Position numbers and translations under genes: made by a program
Origin: QAMX01 sp964448855
Lineage (GTDB): Bacteria > Bacillota > Clostridia > Oscillospirales > QAMX01
Assembly: GCA_964448855.1 (NCBI GenBank)
Contig: CAYUXI010000003.1
Location: forward strand, 62,001-126,000
Length of the DNA stretch: 64,000 nucleotides
Reading direction: 5' to 3'
Notes under the pieces: generated by a model
Database searches by the model: none
What the model was told of the DNA's origin: nothing
What the model saw: only the letters and a program-made list of their open reading frames with translations
In this document: positions 52,101 through 59,610 of the stretch, in pieces
How positions within the stretch are numbered: position 1 is the first letter of the stretch
How the letters are laid out: the number at the start of each line of letters is the position of its first letter

Positions 52101-52280
52101 GGCATCAAAAATGCGACCATTACGGGGAACTACATGGGCATCCACGGCGAAGAGGATCACCGAATGCGCGCCGGACAGGGCGTAACGCCGGTGATTTGCC
52201 TGAGAGGTGCGGTTCAGATCGAACTGAACGATAATACCTACGAGCTCTTCGAAAAAGCGTATTGCAAACCGTATCTCTAA
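49125..52280 (+). CDS. Large beta-helix surface lipoprotein
   Basis: A 1051-residue exported protein. Signal segment about 9-24 and lipobox FSGC with acylated Cys27. Two beta-helix regions are visible: about 95-345 (repeated short strands such as VTICNLVCIGLVQL, IRFEDCRITG, LSIRNCLL, VSIRGNTIE) and about 440-1045 (TVIYGYGAYL, LTVKGVTF, VQFRDVTMYGN, ISNCTFRNIG, ITGNYMG). The central part holds IHSDDLEPGTMRITLGG and an Asp-rich segment FENMDDDGTNQKSMHAR that could house catalytic acids. The layout recalls secreted polysaccharide-active beta-helix enzymes such as GH110, but no specific family is certain. Start ATG 49125 follows AAGGGTG. Confidence 0.8.
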   Translation: MKQLHNLCMKIAICLMALLLCISFSGCETAQPTPQPEIPYGNANPLYGAGAELPADAFAMQLHPAAKDDAVKMTPQELMQCLRENRLQPGTYLVASAVELTGLADLQLDGHQAVVFLEEGLQMTGCERVTICNLVCIGLVQLTDSHDIVLQQVDVQSEQGAMVVNANCRRIRFEDCRITGQSGAALLNQADDLTLLNSVICYEKAGLLDQSANGLSIRNCLLTGEGTAIETSGRDVSIRGNTIETGKNATGVMLHGGNVYDAETGTLRREVEAEPVRYVLHNGLIAENTVRTARCGILLDGVTNTAAILNSVTSVEVRNGHSIYICDNELGATLTATNVEYLLADGNQYPDDGYPHDPVTTNLLAPSGDTLLDVDARLECGVDETLLPQVDRDLFVGAETKTTVRDPASLENDRTVDVYLSEEAGQTGVQRVILPPGKYAAQETIRLGGNGYDETVIYGYGAYLEKTTGLEPHLNLSNVNGLTVKGVTFAFAQQSCGQVHVLKKMGANRVLVVTGAGMINEFGNTDPAYFNTTSIGLQRRGTFFASCDASYSSIVHSDDLEPGTMRITLGGDLYQKVQPGDVLTCRASAGNTPTVSIYDCADVQFRDVTMYGNSACFAFYESDNRTATTYYRVLNTSRTGELIPESVYRHYCDLEERYTQPDDDRPLDLEISVDELGRFRGAPPHIGSMDATHTNACAEGSHAISCLFENMDDDGTNQKSMHARLHAYEVDEASHTVTLTYKGNLTEAGWKMYGQENPNYLCHGFREGDRIYIYTSSGHLVYDGVALTASEYVGDGSGETGLKNGAMQTGTYPLYRLTAALYEEVDGQPVRCFHEDALLTQGANGAMGTYADYLAKDNRWEADYKVLVDNRSMASGGFLFENTMVRNIRSRGLLIKASDGTISNCTFRNIGMSAIAVNYEIYWGESGIVENLTIEKNLFYHTGYFGTDESLSVISVNGLNSSGEEDTLLYQNIRIADNRFINRSTDYCIYLRGIKNATITGNYMGIHGEEDHRMRAGQGVTPVICLRGAVQIELNDNTYELFEKAYCKPYL

Positions 52281-52420
52281 CAGTTGCTCGTCCGAGAAAA
52301 TGCATCCAAGCTGTCCGGCAACGACTTTGACCGCTGAACGACCCAAAAAGGGAAGTGTGATACCCGAGAACGACTCTGCAATGTTCTGCTTGAACCATAC
52401 ATCATAGCTGATAGAGAAAC

Positions 52421-52454
52421 GAAAAACTCCGCGCATCACTGCGCGGAGTTTTTC
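52421..52454 (+). terminator. Terminator downstream of the lipoprotein gene
   Basis: A perfect 14-bp stem (52421-52434 with 52441-52454) with a 6-base loop and T tract, 141 bases after the stop codon. The A-rich left arm would let it act in both directions. Confidence 0.9.
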
Positions 52455-52570
52455 ATTGCTTGCACATCACACCCGCCCACTTCGGGCACTTACCCAAACC
52501 TCCCGCACATCGTCGCAGCTGCCTACATCGGGCGTGCTATGAGCCTCCCTTTCCACCACCAACAACTGGT

Positions 52571-52645
52571 CGCTTCCAAAGCCTCCCTTGTGCAAAGGGA
52601 GGTGGTGCGGCAAAGCCGCACAGGAGGGATTGCCGTTCTCTGTGG
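52571..52645 (+). repeat. Hairpin repeat unit 1
   Basis: A 75-base unit containing hairpin CCTCCCTT/AAGGGAGG, a second hairpin TGCGGC-aaa-GCCGCA and a conserved right part ending GTTCTCTGTGG. It is preceded by AACAACTGGT, as is unit 2, giving a 108-base tandem period. Confidence 0.9.
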
Positions 52646-52678
52646 TACCACATTTACCTTTCACCGCCAACAACTGGT

Positions 52679-52753
52679 CGCTTCCAAAGCCTCCCTTGTG
52701 TAAAGGGAGGTGGTGCGGCAAAGCCGCGCCGGAGGGATTGCCGTTCTCTGTGG
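52679..52753 (+). repeat. Hairpin repeat unit 2
   Basis: The same 75-base unit, differing from unit 1 at only a few positions (GTGTAAAG for GTGCAAAG in the first loop; GCCGCGCCGGAGG in the second). No coding function; frames through it are artefacts of the repeat. Confidence 0.9.
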
Positions 52754-52930
52754 CATCACTTCTACCTTCCACCGCCCACTTTCCCCACCCACCAAAGTCC
52801 GCCTCTGCGGTCGCAGCAGGGACATGAGGACACTCGTAGGGCACAGGGTAGCCTCCCACCGAGGTTCCCCACTCCATCACTCCTCACGTGTTCCGAAAGA
52901 ACGCATATCACAGCGCCCACAGGCGCGCAT

Positions 52931-53005
52931 CACTTCCAAAACCTCCCTTGTGTAAAGGGAGGTGGTGCGGCAAAGCCGCGCCGGAGGGATTGCTGTTCTC
53001 TGCGG
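52931..53005 (+). repeat. Hairpin repeat unit 3
   Basis: Third copy of the 75-base unit, 252 bases from unit 2, sharing its loop sequences and followed by AATCACTTCC as in the others' flanks. The bases between units 2 and 3 hold no recognisable gene. Confidence 0.88.
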
Positions 53006-53046
53006 AATCACTTCCATCGCCCACCGCCTATATTCCCTTCACGCCT

Positions 53047-53093
53047 TGGCTCCACCTCTGGGGGAGCTGTCACCGAAGGTGACTGAGAGGGGA
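53047..53093 (+). repeat. Related hairpin element, second sequence family
   Basis: A shorter element with the same design but different sequence: CTCC...GGGGGAG first hairpin, GTCACC-gaa-GGTGAC second hairpin, then TGAGAGGGG. A degenerate further member may lie at about 53160-53230, where TTCTCTGTGGAATGAC recurs after GCGCGAAGCGTCTGAGGGAG. Nothing else is seen in 53094-53306. Confidence 0.75.
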
Positions 53094-53306
53094 AAATCAA
53101 ACGATGCGCACTTACAGCACTGTGATCGGTAAGGTGCGATACGCGTCTGTGTGCGCTGCGCCTATAGCGCGTGGCGCGAAGCGTCTGAGGGAGAGAAAAG
53201 TTTCTCTGTGGAATGACTTTCTCCTTTCCACCCTATACACTTCACCCAACCATCATCCCTCGCAGTTGGAACGGCCAAGACCATTCACGCTAATGCAAAT
53301 TGCACG

Positions 53307-53342
53307 AAAAAACACCCGTGCCGATTGACAAGGGTGTTTTTT
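53307..53342 (-). terminator. Terminator of tRNA-Val
   Basis: AAAAAACACCC (53307-53317) pairs with GGGTGTTTTTT (53332-53342); read on the minus strand it follows the tRNA directly and ends in a T run. Confidence 0.88.
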
Positions 53343-53343
53343 A

Positions 53344-53419
53344 TGGTGGACGCTAACGGGTTCGAACCGCTGACCACTCGCACGTCAAGCGAGTGCTCTA
53401 CCAGCTGAGCTAAGCGTCC
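53344..53419 (-). tRNA. tRNA-Val (anticodon GAC)
   Basis: A 76-base cloverleaf on the minus strand: acceptor GGACGCT/AGCGTCC, D arm GCTC/GAGC, anticodon stem CTCGC/GCGAG with loop TTGACGT (anticodon GAC, reading GUC), T loop TTCGAAC, and an encoded CCA at 53344-53346. Position 37 is G rather than the more usual A. Confidence 0.95.
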
Positions 53420-53459
53420 ATCTGATCGGTGTGAGCGTTTCAACCGCTCAACGAGATAT

Positions 53460-53488
53460 ATTATACACGATTCTTCGCCCGTTGTCAA
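53460..53488 (-). promoter_or_regulatory. Consensus promoter of tRNA-Val
   Basis: Minus-strand TTGACA (53483-53488) and TATAAT (53460-53465) with 17-base spacing, about 40 bases upstream of the tRNA. Confidence 0.92.
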
Positions 53489-53541
53489 GCCCCTACAGCA
53501 AAAAAAGCAAATTTTTTTTCGCGCTCTTTCTGCCGGGTCAC

Positions 53542-53596
53542 TCAACGCGTTGAACGATTCCCAAACGACGGGATGTCAGCTCGTTCAACGCGTTGA
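53542..53596. repeat. Inverted repeat whose arms are themselves palindromes
   Basis: A 16-base arm at 53542-53557 is repeated in reverse at 53581-53596. Each arm contains the 12-base palindrome TCAACGCGTTGA, so the site has two identical dyads 39 bases apart centre to centre. It lies between the tRNA-Val promoter and the end of the gene at 53619. It could be a paired protein-binding site or a long hairpin for the minus-strand gene; no T run follows. Confidence 0.85.
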
Positions 53597-53618
53597 ATCA
53601 CCGGAAACGGCTCTTCGT

Positions 53619-55046
53619 TCAAATCAGGGAAACGGTGCAGTCCGGCAACGTTTTGATTCGAAAGATCGGCTGCCACTGCGCGGTATCGACGGTCTCGCGC
53701 CGTATACCCGAACAGGCGGCATGGAATGCGGACGGAGCACCGGACAAAACAACCGCGGTTGGCCCATCTGCTCCGCCGATGATACCGATGGTTGCGGCTC
53801 CCGGACCATCCGAGCCCGCACCATGCATCGGCTCATCGCCCGGTGTGGCGTCCACCAGTGAAAACGGCGGCTTTCCATTCTCCGGCGAAAGGGAATACTG
53901 CATGAGCAGCACATTTGAAACGCCGTCGCAAAGCGTCTGCCAGTTGAGCGCCTGCACTGTCAGCGTGTAAACCTGCTTCGAGATCGGGTGGCAGACGGAC
54001 ACAGATTCGCCGACAGACGGTGTCGCAAAAGGTTCGCCCAGCACTCTTTGTGACCGTTGCTCCATGCGGAGCGTGCAGGAAAGCGACTCGGAAGCGTCAA
54101 CGCCCTTCCAACGGTATGCTGCGCGATGCAAAAGCCAGACGCGCTCCGGGCTCAAATGATAGTGCTCCATGAAACGAAGCACGTCCGCCTCCTGACGGGC
54201 TTCCTCTGGGAAATAGGCTGCAGGCCAATAAACCATACTACAGGCGTGCGCGGCGGGCAGCTTTTGACCGTTCCATGAAATATGGCCGCGAAAATCAAGC
54301 GCCAACGGATTCTCTGAAAAAGCGCCCTCTGAATCCTTTTCCATTGCAGCCCGAACCGCATCTGGCTCCGCTTCCATGCAAATGTCCACGACAAGCCCCT
54401 GCTCACAAAGATACATGGCCGGGACGTGCCATGTCTGTTCGCCCCAGGAAAAATCGACATCTATTTTTTTCTCAAAACCGATATCATCAGAGCCAGTCCC
54501 AAATCCACCGTTGAAGCTAACGCTCCACGCTGATGCTTCCTCGAATGCAACAGGGGAGACCTCCTCGTCCTCATCCTCCAAAAGAGCGATGCCGGACAAA
54601 TCCAGCTCATCCTGCAAAGAATGGACATAGGCATACGGGTCATCCATGGGCTCCAGCTCGAATTGCTCGGCAATCGCCTGAAGCGCCTGCTTTTGTTCCG
54701 GCGTCGGCGGGTATTCCGCCAGAAAGTCCGAAAACTGCTCCCGAGTCCAGGCGTGGCACTGCTCGAGCGCCGCCATGTCGGTGACGGATAACAGCAGGTG
54801 GAGCAAATCCTCAAAATTCCGCGCAATGGGGTGGATATAGTCACCAAAATCCATGGGATTCACCGCAAAAATCACAGAACCAAACTCTGGAACGGTGCAG
54901 TAATGAATTCCATCCACCCCGGCACAGCCGAGAATAGCAGCGCCTTTTGGTGTGCAGAAGTAAGCACAGAAATTGTCGCTCGAAGCGAAGCCAAGCGCAG
55001 ACAAATCCAGATGCAGCATCTGTAGCCGTTCATAACATTCATCCAT
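53619..55046 (-). CDS. Unrecognised clostridial protein with IIGGADGPTA segment
   Basis: A 475-codon gene for a soluble protein with no confident family. Residues about 1-150 are helical with FGDYIHPIARNFEDLLHLLLS and EQCHAWTREQFSDFLAEYPP, loosely like SUKH/immunity-type proteins; an acidic linker (LLEDEDEEV) follows; residues about 165-360 contain strands such as IDVDFSWGEQTWHVPAMYLC and GLVVDICMEAEPD. Near the C-terminus the chain carries ATIGIIGGADGPTAVVLSG, which closely resembles a segment of sodium-pump decarboxylase beta subunits although no membrane spans are present. The ATG at 55046 follows GAGGGA and a good promoter. Monocistronic. Confidence 0.7.
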   Translation of the reverse strand: MDECYERLQMLHLDLSALGFASSDNFCAYFCTPKGAAILGCAGVDGIHYCTVPEFGSVIFAVNPMDFGDYIHPIARNFEDLLHLLLSVTDMAALEQCHAWTREQFSDFLAEYPPTPEQKQALQAIAEQFELEPMDDPYAYVHSLQDELDLSGIALLEDEDEEVSPVAFEEASAWSVSFNGGFGTGSDDIGFEKKIDVDFSWGEQTWHVPAMYLCEQGLVVDICMEAEPDAVRAAMEKDSEGAFSENPLALDFRGHISWNGQKLPAAHACSMVYWPAAYFPEEARQEADVLRFMEHYHLSPERVWLLHRAAYRWKGVDASESLSCTLRMEQRSQRVLGEPFATPSVGESVSVCHPISKQVYTLTVQALNWQTLCDGVSNVLLMQYSLSPENGKPPFSLVDATPGDEPMHGAGSDGPGAATIGIIGGADGPTAVVLSGAPSAFHAACSGIRRETVDTAQWQPIFRIKTLPDCTVSLI

Positions 55047-55086
55047 ATCGAATCCCTCACTGACCTGATGCAATTTCAATGAATAT

Positions 55087-55115
55087 ATGATAGCACATTC
55101 CACCGCTGATTGCAA
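55087..55115 (-). promoter_or_regulatory. Promoter of the 53619-55046 gene
   Basis: Minus-strand TTGCAA (55110-55115) and TATCAT (55087-55092), 17-base spacing, 40 bases before the start codon. Confidence 0.75.
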
Positions 55116-55169
55116 GGGGCCTCGAAGGAACTCCCCCGCAATTTATTGAACGAAACCGGCGAAAGGGTC

Positions 55170-55198
55170 TTGACTTTAGTACGGCAATGTGGTACCAT
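55170..55198 (+). promoter_or_regulatory. Promoter of the histidine operon with overlapping dyad
   Basis: TTGACT (55170-55175) and a weak -10, TACCAT (55193-55198), are spaced by 17 bases. The palindrome TGGTACCA at 55190-55197 covers the -10 box, a natural place for a repressor such as the YerC-like protein encoded first in the operon. The dyad is short, so the operator call is tentative. Confidence 0.5.
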
Positions 55199-55231
55199 AG
55201 TATAGCGATTTTGAAATAGGGAGGATGCATC

Positions 55232-55528
55232 ATGCCGAGTTACCGGTCCGAGTCGATTGATCGTCTGTTCCGCGCCATTATGACGCTTGACAATCTCGAG
55301 GATTGCTATGCATTTTTTGAGGATATCTGCACCATCAAAGAGGTGCAGGACATGACACAGCGGCTGGATACCGCCTTTCTGCTCAATGAGGGAATGAGCT
55401 ATCAGAACATCTCCCAACAGGTCGGCGTCAGCACTGCGACGATCGGCCGCGTCAGCCGCTGCCTGAACTATGGAAACGGCGGCTATAAAGCAGTGATTCA
55501 AAAACTGAAAGAGGCGGAGAATGCCTGA
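55232..55528 (+). CDS. YerC/YecD family TrpR-like regulator
   Basis: A 98-residue helical DNA-binding protein of the TrpR-related YerC/YecD family. The helix-turn-helix is seen in GMSYQNISQQVGVSTATIGRVSRCL near residues 54-78 (shown here as its recognisable halves NISQQVGVS and TATIGRVSRCL). Family members are found beside his genes in Firmicutes and have been proposed as histidine-responsive repressors. It is first in the operon, with AGGGAGG before the ATG, and its stop overlaps the hisZ start, supporting autoregulation of the histidine operon. Confidence 0.88.
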   Translation: MPSYRSESIDRLFRAIMTLDNLEDCYAFFEDICTIKEVQDMTQRLDTAFLLNEGMSYQNISQQVGVSTATIGRVSRCLNYGNGGYKAVIQKLKEAENA

Positions 55529-56643
55529 TGAATATTGCTGATTCTGTTTTGAAAAACGACGAAAAGATCGTCTATCTTCTGCGTTCGCTGTATACGCAGT
55601 ACGGATATTCTCATTTCAAAATGAGCCAGTTCGAGGAATATGACCTCTATGTCCGCAACAAGGATTTTCTGATTTCCGACAGCGTCATCACCTTCACCGA
55701 TACAAACGGCAAGCTGCTGGCACTGAAACCGGACGTCACCTTCTCGATCATCAAGAACAACAAATACACGCCCAACTGCGTACAGCGGTATTGCTACAAC
55801 GAAAACGTCTACCGCGTCTCAAAGGACACACACGCCTTCCGCGAAATTATGCAGGCGGGACTGGAGTGCATCGGCGACATTGACAACTACTGCATTTGCG
55901 AAGTACTGATGCTTGCGGCTCAGAGCCTGCAAACCATCTCGACCGATTCCGTCCTCACGGTTTCCTGCCTCGATTTTATCTTTGAAATCCTAGACAGCAT
56001 CTCGCTGCCGCCGGAAGTGGAGCAGAAGCTCCTGAAATGCATCGGCGAAAAAAATACGCATGAGCTGGCCAGTCTCTGTCGCGAACACGGCATCGCCACG
56101 GAAAAGGCAGAAGCACTGAAGGCGCTGACTGCGCTTTACGGCACCGCTGCCGACGTCCTGCCACAGTTGCGTCGAATGCTCACCGGAATCGTCTCGGACG
56201 CCTCAATTCAGCACTTTGAAACCATTATCTCCACGGTGAACGCCAGCCCCTACGGGAATCTGCTCCGCATCGACTTTTCCGTCGTCGGCGATATGAAATA
56301 TTACAACGGCATCGTCTTCAAGGGCTTTGTCAATCAGATCCCAACCAGCGTGCTGTCCGGCGGTCAGTATGACCGGCTGATGCAGAAAATGGGGCATCGC
56401 TCCCGCGCCATCGGCTTTGCCGTCTATCTGGATACGCTGAAGCGCCGCAATTCGTTGAAGCAGTACGATGCGGATATCCTCCTGCTCTACGATGAAACAT
56501 CAGACCTGCAGGCGCTGCATGAGGCGGCCGCCCGACTTTCGGCAGAGGGAGAAACCGTACAGCTGCAACGCGCCGTGCCGGAACGGATGAGATACCGGCA
56601 GATCATGAAATTTCAGAATGGGGAGGTGACCGTTCTTGAATAA
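55528..56643 (+). CDS. hisZ: ATP phosphoribosyltransferase regulatory subunit
   Basis: HisZ is a histidyl-tRNA synthetase-like protein without tRNA charging that forms an octamer with short HisG and makes it active and histidine-sensitive. The 371-residue product has the class II synthetase fold features LKPDVTFSIIKN, RYCYNENVYR, FREIMQAGLECIGD (motif 2-like) and VLSGGQYDRLMQ. The stop overlaps the hisG start by 8 bases. Confidence 0.93.
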   Translation: MNIADSVLKNDEKIVYLLRSLYTQYGYSHFKMSQFEEYDLYVRNKDFLISDSVITFTDTNGKLLALKPDVTFSIIKNNKYTPNCVQRYCYNENVYRVSKDTHAFREIMQAGLECIGDIDNYCICEVLMLAAQSLQTISTDSVLTVSCLDFIFEILDSISLPPEVEQKLLKCIGEKNTHELASLCREHGIATEKAEALKALTALYGTAADVLPQLRRMLTGIVSDASIQHFETIISTVNASPYGNLLRIDFSVVGDMKYYNGIVFKGFVNQIPTSVLSGGQYDRLMQKMGHRSRAIGFAVYLDTLKRRNSLKQYDADILLLYDETSDLQALHEAAARLSAEGETVQLQRAVPERMRYRQIMKFQNGEVTVLE

Positions 56644-57274
56644 GATGCTAAACATTGCATTGCCAAAGGGCAGACTTGGCGAAAAGGTCTATGCCATGTT
56701 CGAAAAAGCCGGGTTTGATTGCCCATCGATTCACGAAAACAACCGGAAGCTGATTTTTGAAAATCCGGAAAACGGTGTCCGCTATTTTTGGGTCAAGCCC
56801 TCCGATGTGGCCATCTACGTCGAGCACGGCGTCGCCGATATCGGTGTCGCAGGGAAGGATATCCTGCTCGAATACCAGCCGGATGTGTATGAGCTCCTCG
56901 ATTTGAACATCGGAAAATGCCGCATGGCGGTCGCTGCCAAATCGGATTTTCACGACAACCCCGACCGAACGCTGCGGGTGGCGACGAAATTTTCGAACAT
57001 TGCGCAGAACTATTACACCTCGCAGGGTCGCGACATCGATATCATTCATCTGAACGGCTCCATTGAAATTGCACCCATTCTGGGTCTGTCGGACGTCATC
57101 GTCGATATCGTAGAAACCGGTACCACACTGCGGGAGAATCATCTGGAGGTCATCGAGACGATTCTGCCGATCAGCGCCAGACTGATTGCCAATCAGGCTG
57201 GGTTCAAATTCAAAAATGAAGCCATCACGGAACTTGTGCATCAGATTTCGGCACAGCTGGAGGAAGACAAATGA
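56636..57274 (+). CDS. hisG: ATP phosphoribosyltransferase, short form
   Basis: First enzyme of histidine synthesis, joining ATP and PRPP. The 212-residue product is the short form that lacks the C-terminal regulatory domain and needs HisZ, encoded just upstream. Motifs: IALPKGRLGEKVY, VADIGVAGKD, RVATKFSNIAQNYY and the PRPP loop DVIVDIVETGTTLREN near residue 155. The start is TTG at 56636, nine bases after GGGGAGG; the ATG three codons later is too far from it. Confidence 0.95.
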   Translation: MNKMLNIALPKGRLGEKVYAMFEKAGFDCPSIHENNRKLIFENPENGVRYFWVKPSDVAIYVEHGVADIGVAGKDILLEYQPDVYELLDLNIGKCRMAVAAKSDFHDNPDRTLRVATKFSNIAQNYYTSQGRDIDIIHLNGSIEIAPILGLSDVIVDIVETGTTLRENHLEVIETILPISARLIANQAGFKFKNEAITELVHQISAQLEEDK

Positions 57275-58545
57275 TCAACATTCTGAAGTACGGCGAGGTA
57301 GAACCGTCCAAAATTTTCGCAAGAGTCATGCCCGAAGTCAATGTCGCGGATACCGTCGCCGAAATCATCCGCGAGGTGCGTGAAAAAGGGGATCAGGCGC
57401 TGCTTGCCTATTGCGAAAAGTTCGATCATGTCCAGCTCTCCTCTCTGGCCGTCAGTGAGGCGGAGATCGATGAGGCCATGGCAACGGTCGAACCGCGCCT
57501 GATCGAGGTGCTGACACGTGCATCGGAAAACATCCGAAAATTCCATGAGTGCCAGAAACGCACCGGCTTTATTCTGAATCAGGAAACTGGCGTAGTGATG
57601 GGACAGAAGATCATTCCGATCGACCGCGCCGGCCTGTACGTGCCGGGCGGCACCGCAAGCTATCCCTCCACTGTCCTCATGGACGCCATCCCTGCGAAAA
57701 TTGCAGGGTGCCGCGATGTGGTCATGGTGACGCCGCCCGGTCAAAACGGCAAGGTCAACCCCGCTATTCTGGCCGCCGCAAAGATTGCAGGGGTCGATCG
57801 AATCTTCAAGGTGGGTGGCGCACAGGCGATTGCTGCGCTGGCCTATGGCACGGAATCCATCCCGAAGGTCGATAAAATCGTCGGCCCCGGCAATGCGTTC
57901 GTTGCCGAGGCGAAGAAGCAGGTGTTCGGTGCCGTTTCCATCGATATGATCGCAGGCCCCAGCGAAATCCTGATTGTTGCGGATGAAACCGCCAACCCGC
58001 GCCATGTGGCGGCAGACCTGCTCTCACAGGCTGAACACGATAAAATGGCCAGCGCTGTGCTGGTGACGAATTCGCCGTTCCTTGCGAATGCGGTTCAACA
58101 GGAGCTGGAGGTTCAGCTGCCGAAGCTCGAACGCGCCGAAATTGCACGGGCTTCCATTGACCGCAACGGAAAAATCATCGTGGCAGAGAATCTGACGGCG
58201 GCGATTGAAATCGCCAACGAAATTGCCCCGGAGCACCTGGAGCTGTGCGTTGATCAGCCGTTTGACTTCCTCCATGCCATTCGCCACGCAGGCTCCATCT
58301 TCATGGGGAAAAACTGCCCCGAAGCGCTGGGCGATTATCTCGCCGGGCCGAACCACACTCTCCCGACCAGCGGCACGGCCAAATTTTCCAGCCCGCTGTC
58401 TGTCGATGACTTTGTCAAAAAGACGCAGTACACCTATTTCACCCGCGATGCGCTGTCCGAGGTTGCAGAGGATGTCGCATATTTTGCAGAACAGGAGGGC
58501 TTGACCGCCCATGCCAAAAGCGTGGTCATTCGCCTTGAGGATTGA
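57271..58545 (+). CDS. hisD: Histidinol dehydrogenase
   Basis: Oxidises L-histidinol to histidine in two NAD-dependent steps with a zinc ion. The 424-residue product shows the family blocks IDRAGLYVPGGTASYPSTV, VGGAQAIAALAYGTESIPKVD, VGPGNAFVAEAKKQVFG, IDMIAGPSEILIVAD and the zinc-site segments SQAEHDK and GPNHTLPTSGTAKF. Overlaps hisG by ATGA. Confidence 0.97.
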   Translation: MINILKYGEVEPSKIFARVMPEVNVADTVAEIIREVREKGDQALLAYCEKFDHVQLSSLAVSEAEIDEAMATVEPRLIEVLTRASENIRKFHECQKRTGFILNQETGVVMGQKIIPIDRAGLYVPGGTASYPSTVLMDAIPAKIAGCRDVVMVTPPGQNGKVNPAILAAAKIAGVDRIFKVGGAQAIAALAYGTESIPKVDKIVGPGNAFVAEAKKQVFGAVSIDMIAGPSEILIVADETANPRHVAADLLSQAEHDKMASAVLVTNSPFLANAVQQELEVQLPKLERAEIARASIDRNGKIIVAENLTAAIEIANEIAPEHLELCVDQPFDFLHAIRHAGSIFMGKNCPEALGDYLAGPNHTLPTSGTAKFSSPLSVDDFVKKTQYTYFTRDALSEVAEDVAYFAEQEGLTAHAKSVVIRLED

Positions 58546-58548
58546 GCT

Positions 58549-59610
58549 ATGAGCCGCTATTTCAGTCAAAAATATCAGAATCTCATCCCATATACCCCCG
58601 GTGAACAGCCGCGGGATATGCAGTATATCAAGCTGAACACGAACGAATCGCCGTTCCCGCCGCCCAAAGCCGTCGAACAGGCCGTAGCCGGGGAGGCCGG
58701 CTTGCTGCAGCTGTATCCGGATCCGACCAACCGTACACTCACCGAAAAGGTGGCCGAGCTGACAGGTGTGTCGCCGGACGAAGTGCTGCTGACAAACGGG
58801 TCGGACGAAGTGTTGAATTTTGCATTCATGGCGTTTTGCGACCGGGAACACCCGGCTGTTTTCCCGGATATCACCTATGGGTTTTACAGCGTCTTTGCCG
58901 AAATCAACGGCGTACCGTATACTGAAATCCCGCTGAAAGAAGATTTTTCCATCGACCCGGCCGATTATCTGCACTGCGGCCAAACGATCTTCATCGCCAA
59001 CCCCAATGCGCCAACCGGTCTGGCGCTTTCCGTCGCACAGATTGAACAGATTGTGCAGCAAAACCCGGACAACGTGGTCGTGATCGATGAGGCGTATGTG
59101 GACTTCGGCGCGGAAAGCTGCGTTCCGCTGACGGCACGGTATGAAAACCTGCTGGTTACACAGACGTTTTCCAAATCCCGCTCCATGGCGGGCGCGAGAC
59201 TGGGCTTTGGAATCGGCTCCAAGGAGCTGATTCGCGACCTAAATACGATCAAGTATTCCACCAATCCGTACAACATCAACCGCATGACGGCAGCAGCCGG
59301 ACTGGCCACGCTGGAACAGAATGCAGAAGCGATGAACAATTGCCGGACGATCTGCGAAAACCGCACGGAAACGATGCGGGCGCTGAAAGCGCTGGGGTTC
59401 GCGGTGACCGATTCGCATACCAACTTTGTTTTCGCCAAACATCCGGCCATGGACGGCAAAACGCTGTATCAAAAGCTGAAGGCGCGGGGAATCCTTGTGC
59501 GGCATTTTGACAAACCAAGGATCGCAGATTACAACCGCATCACCATCGGCACGGCTGAACAAATGCAGACGCTCGTGCAAACGATTCGTGAAATTTTGGA
59601 GGAATGCTAA
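58549..59610 (+). CDS. hisC: Histidinol-phosphate aminotransferase
   Basis: A PLP aminotransferase (class I fold type) acting on imidazole acetol phosphate. The 353-residue product has KLNTNESPFPPP, LTNGSDEVLNFAF, IANPNAPTGLAL, VIDEAYVDFG and the PLP-lysine block TQTFSKSRSMAGARLGFGIG near residue 212. It may also transaminate aromatic oxo acids, since the aro operon in this window carries no aminotransferase of its own; that is an inference. Starts 3 bases after hisD. Confidence 0.94.
   Translation: MSRYFSQKYQNLIPYTPGEQPRDMQYIKLNTNESPFPPPKAVEQAVAGEAGLLQLYPDPTNRTLTEKVAELTGVSPDEVLLTNGSDEVLNFAFMAFCDREHPAVFPDITYGFYSVFAEINGVPYTEIPLKEDFSIDPADYLHCGQTIFIANPNAPTGLALSVAQIEQIVQQNPDNVVVIDEAYVDFGAESCVPLTARYENLLVTQTFSKSRSMAGARLGFGIGSKELIRDLNTIKYSTNPYNINRMTAAAGLATLEQNAEAMNNCRTICENRTETMRALKALGFAVTDSHTNFVFAKHPAMDGKTLYQKLKARGILVRHFDKPRIADYNRITIGTAEQMQTLVQTIREILEEC

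Noticed and set aside
52460..53086. A 208-codon frame rich in Pro, Ser, His
   Set aside because: It is produced by the hairpin repeats, with the repeated string CKGRWCGKAA in all frames, and has no ribosome site.
52571..53093. Possible CRISPR array
   Set aside because: Only three to four units of about 75 bases with unequal spacing, each containing two hairpins, and no cas genes.
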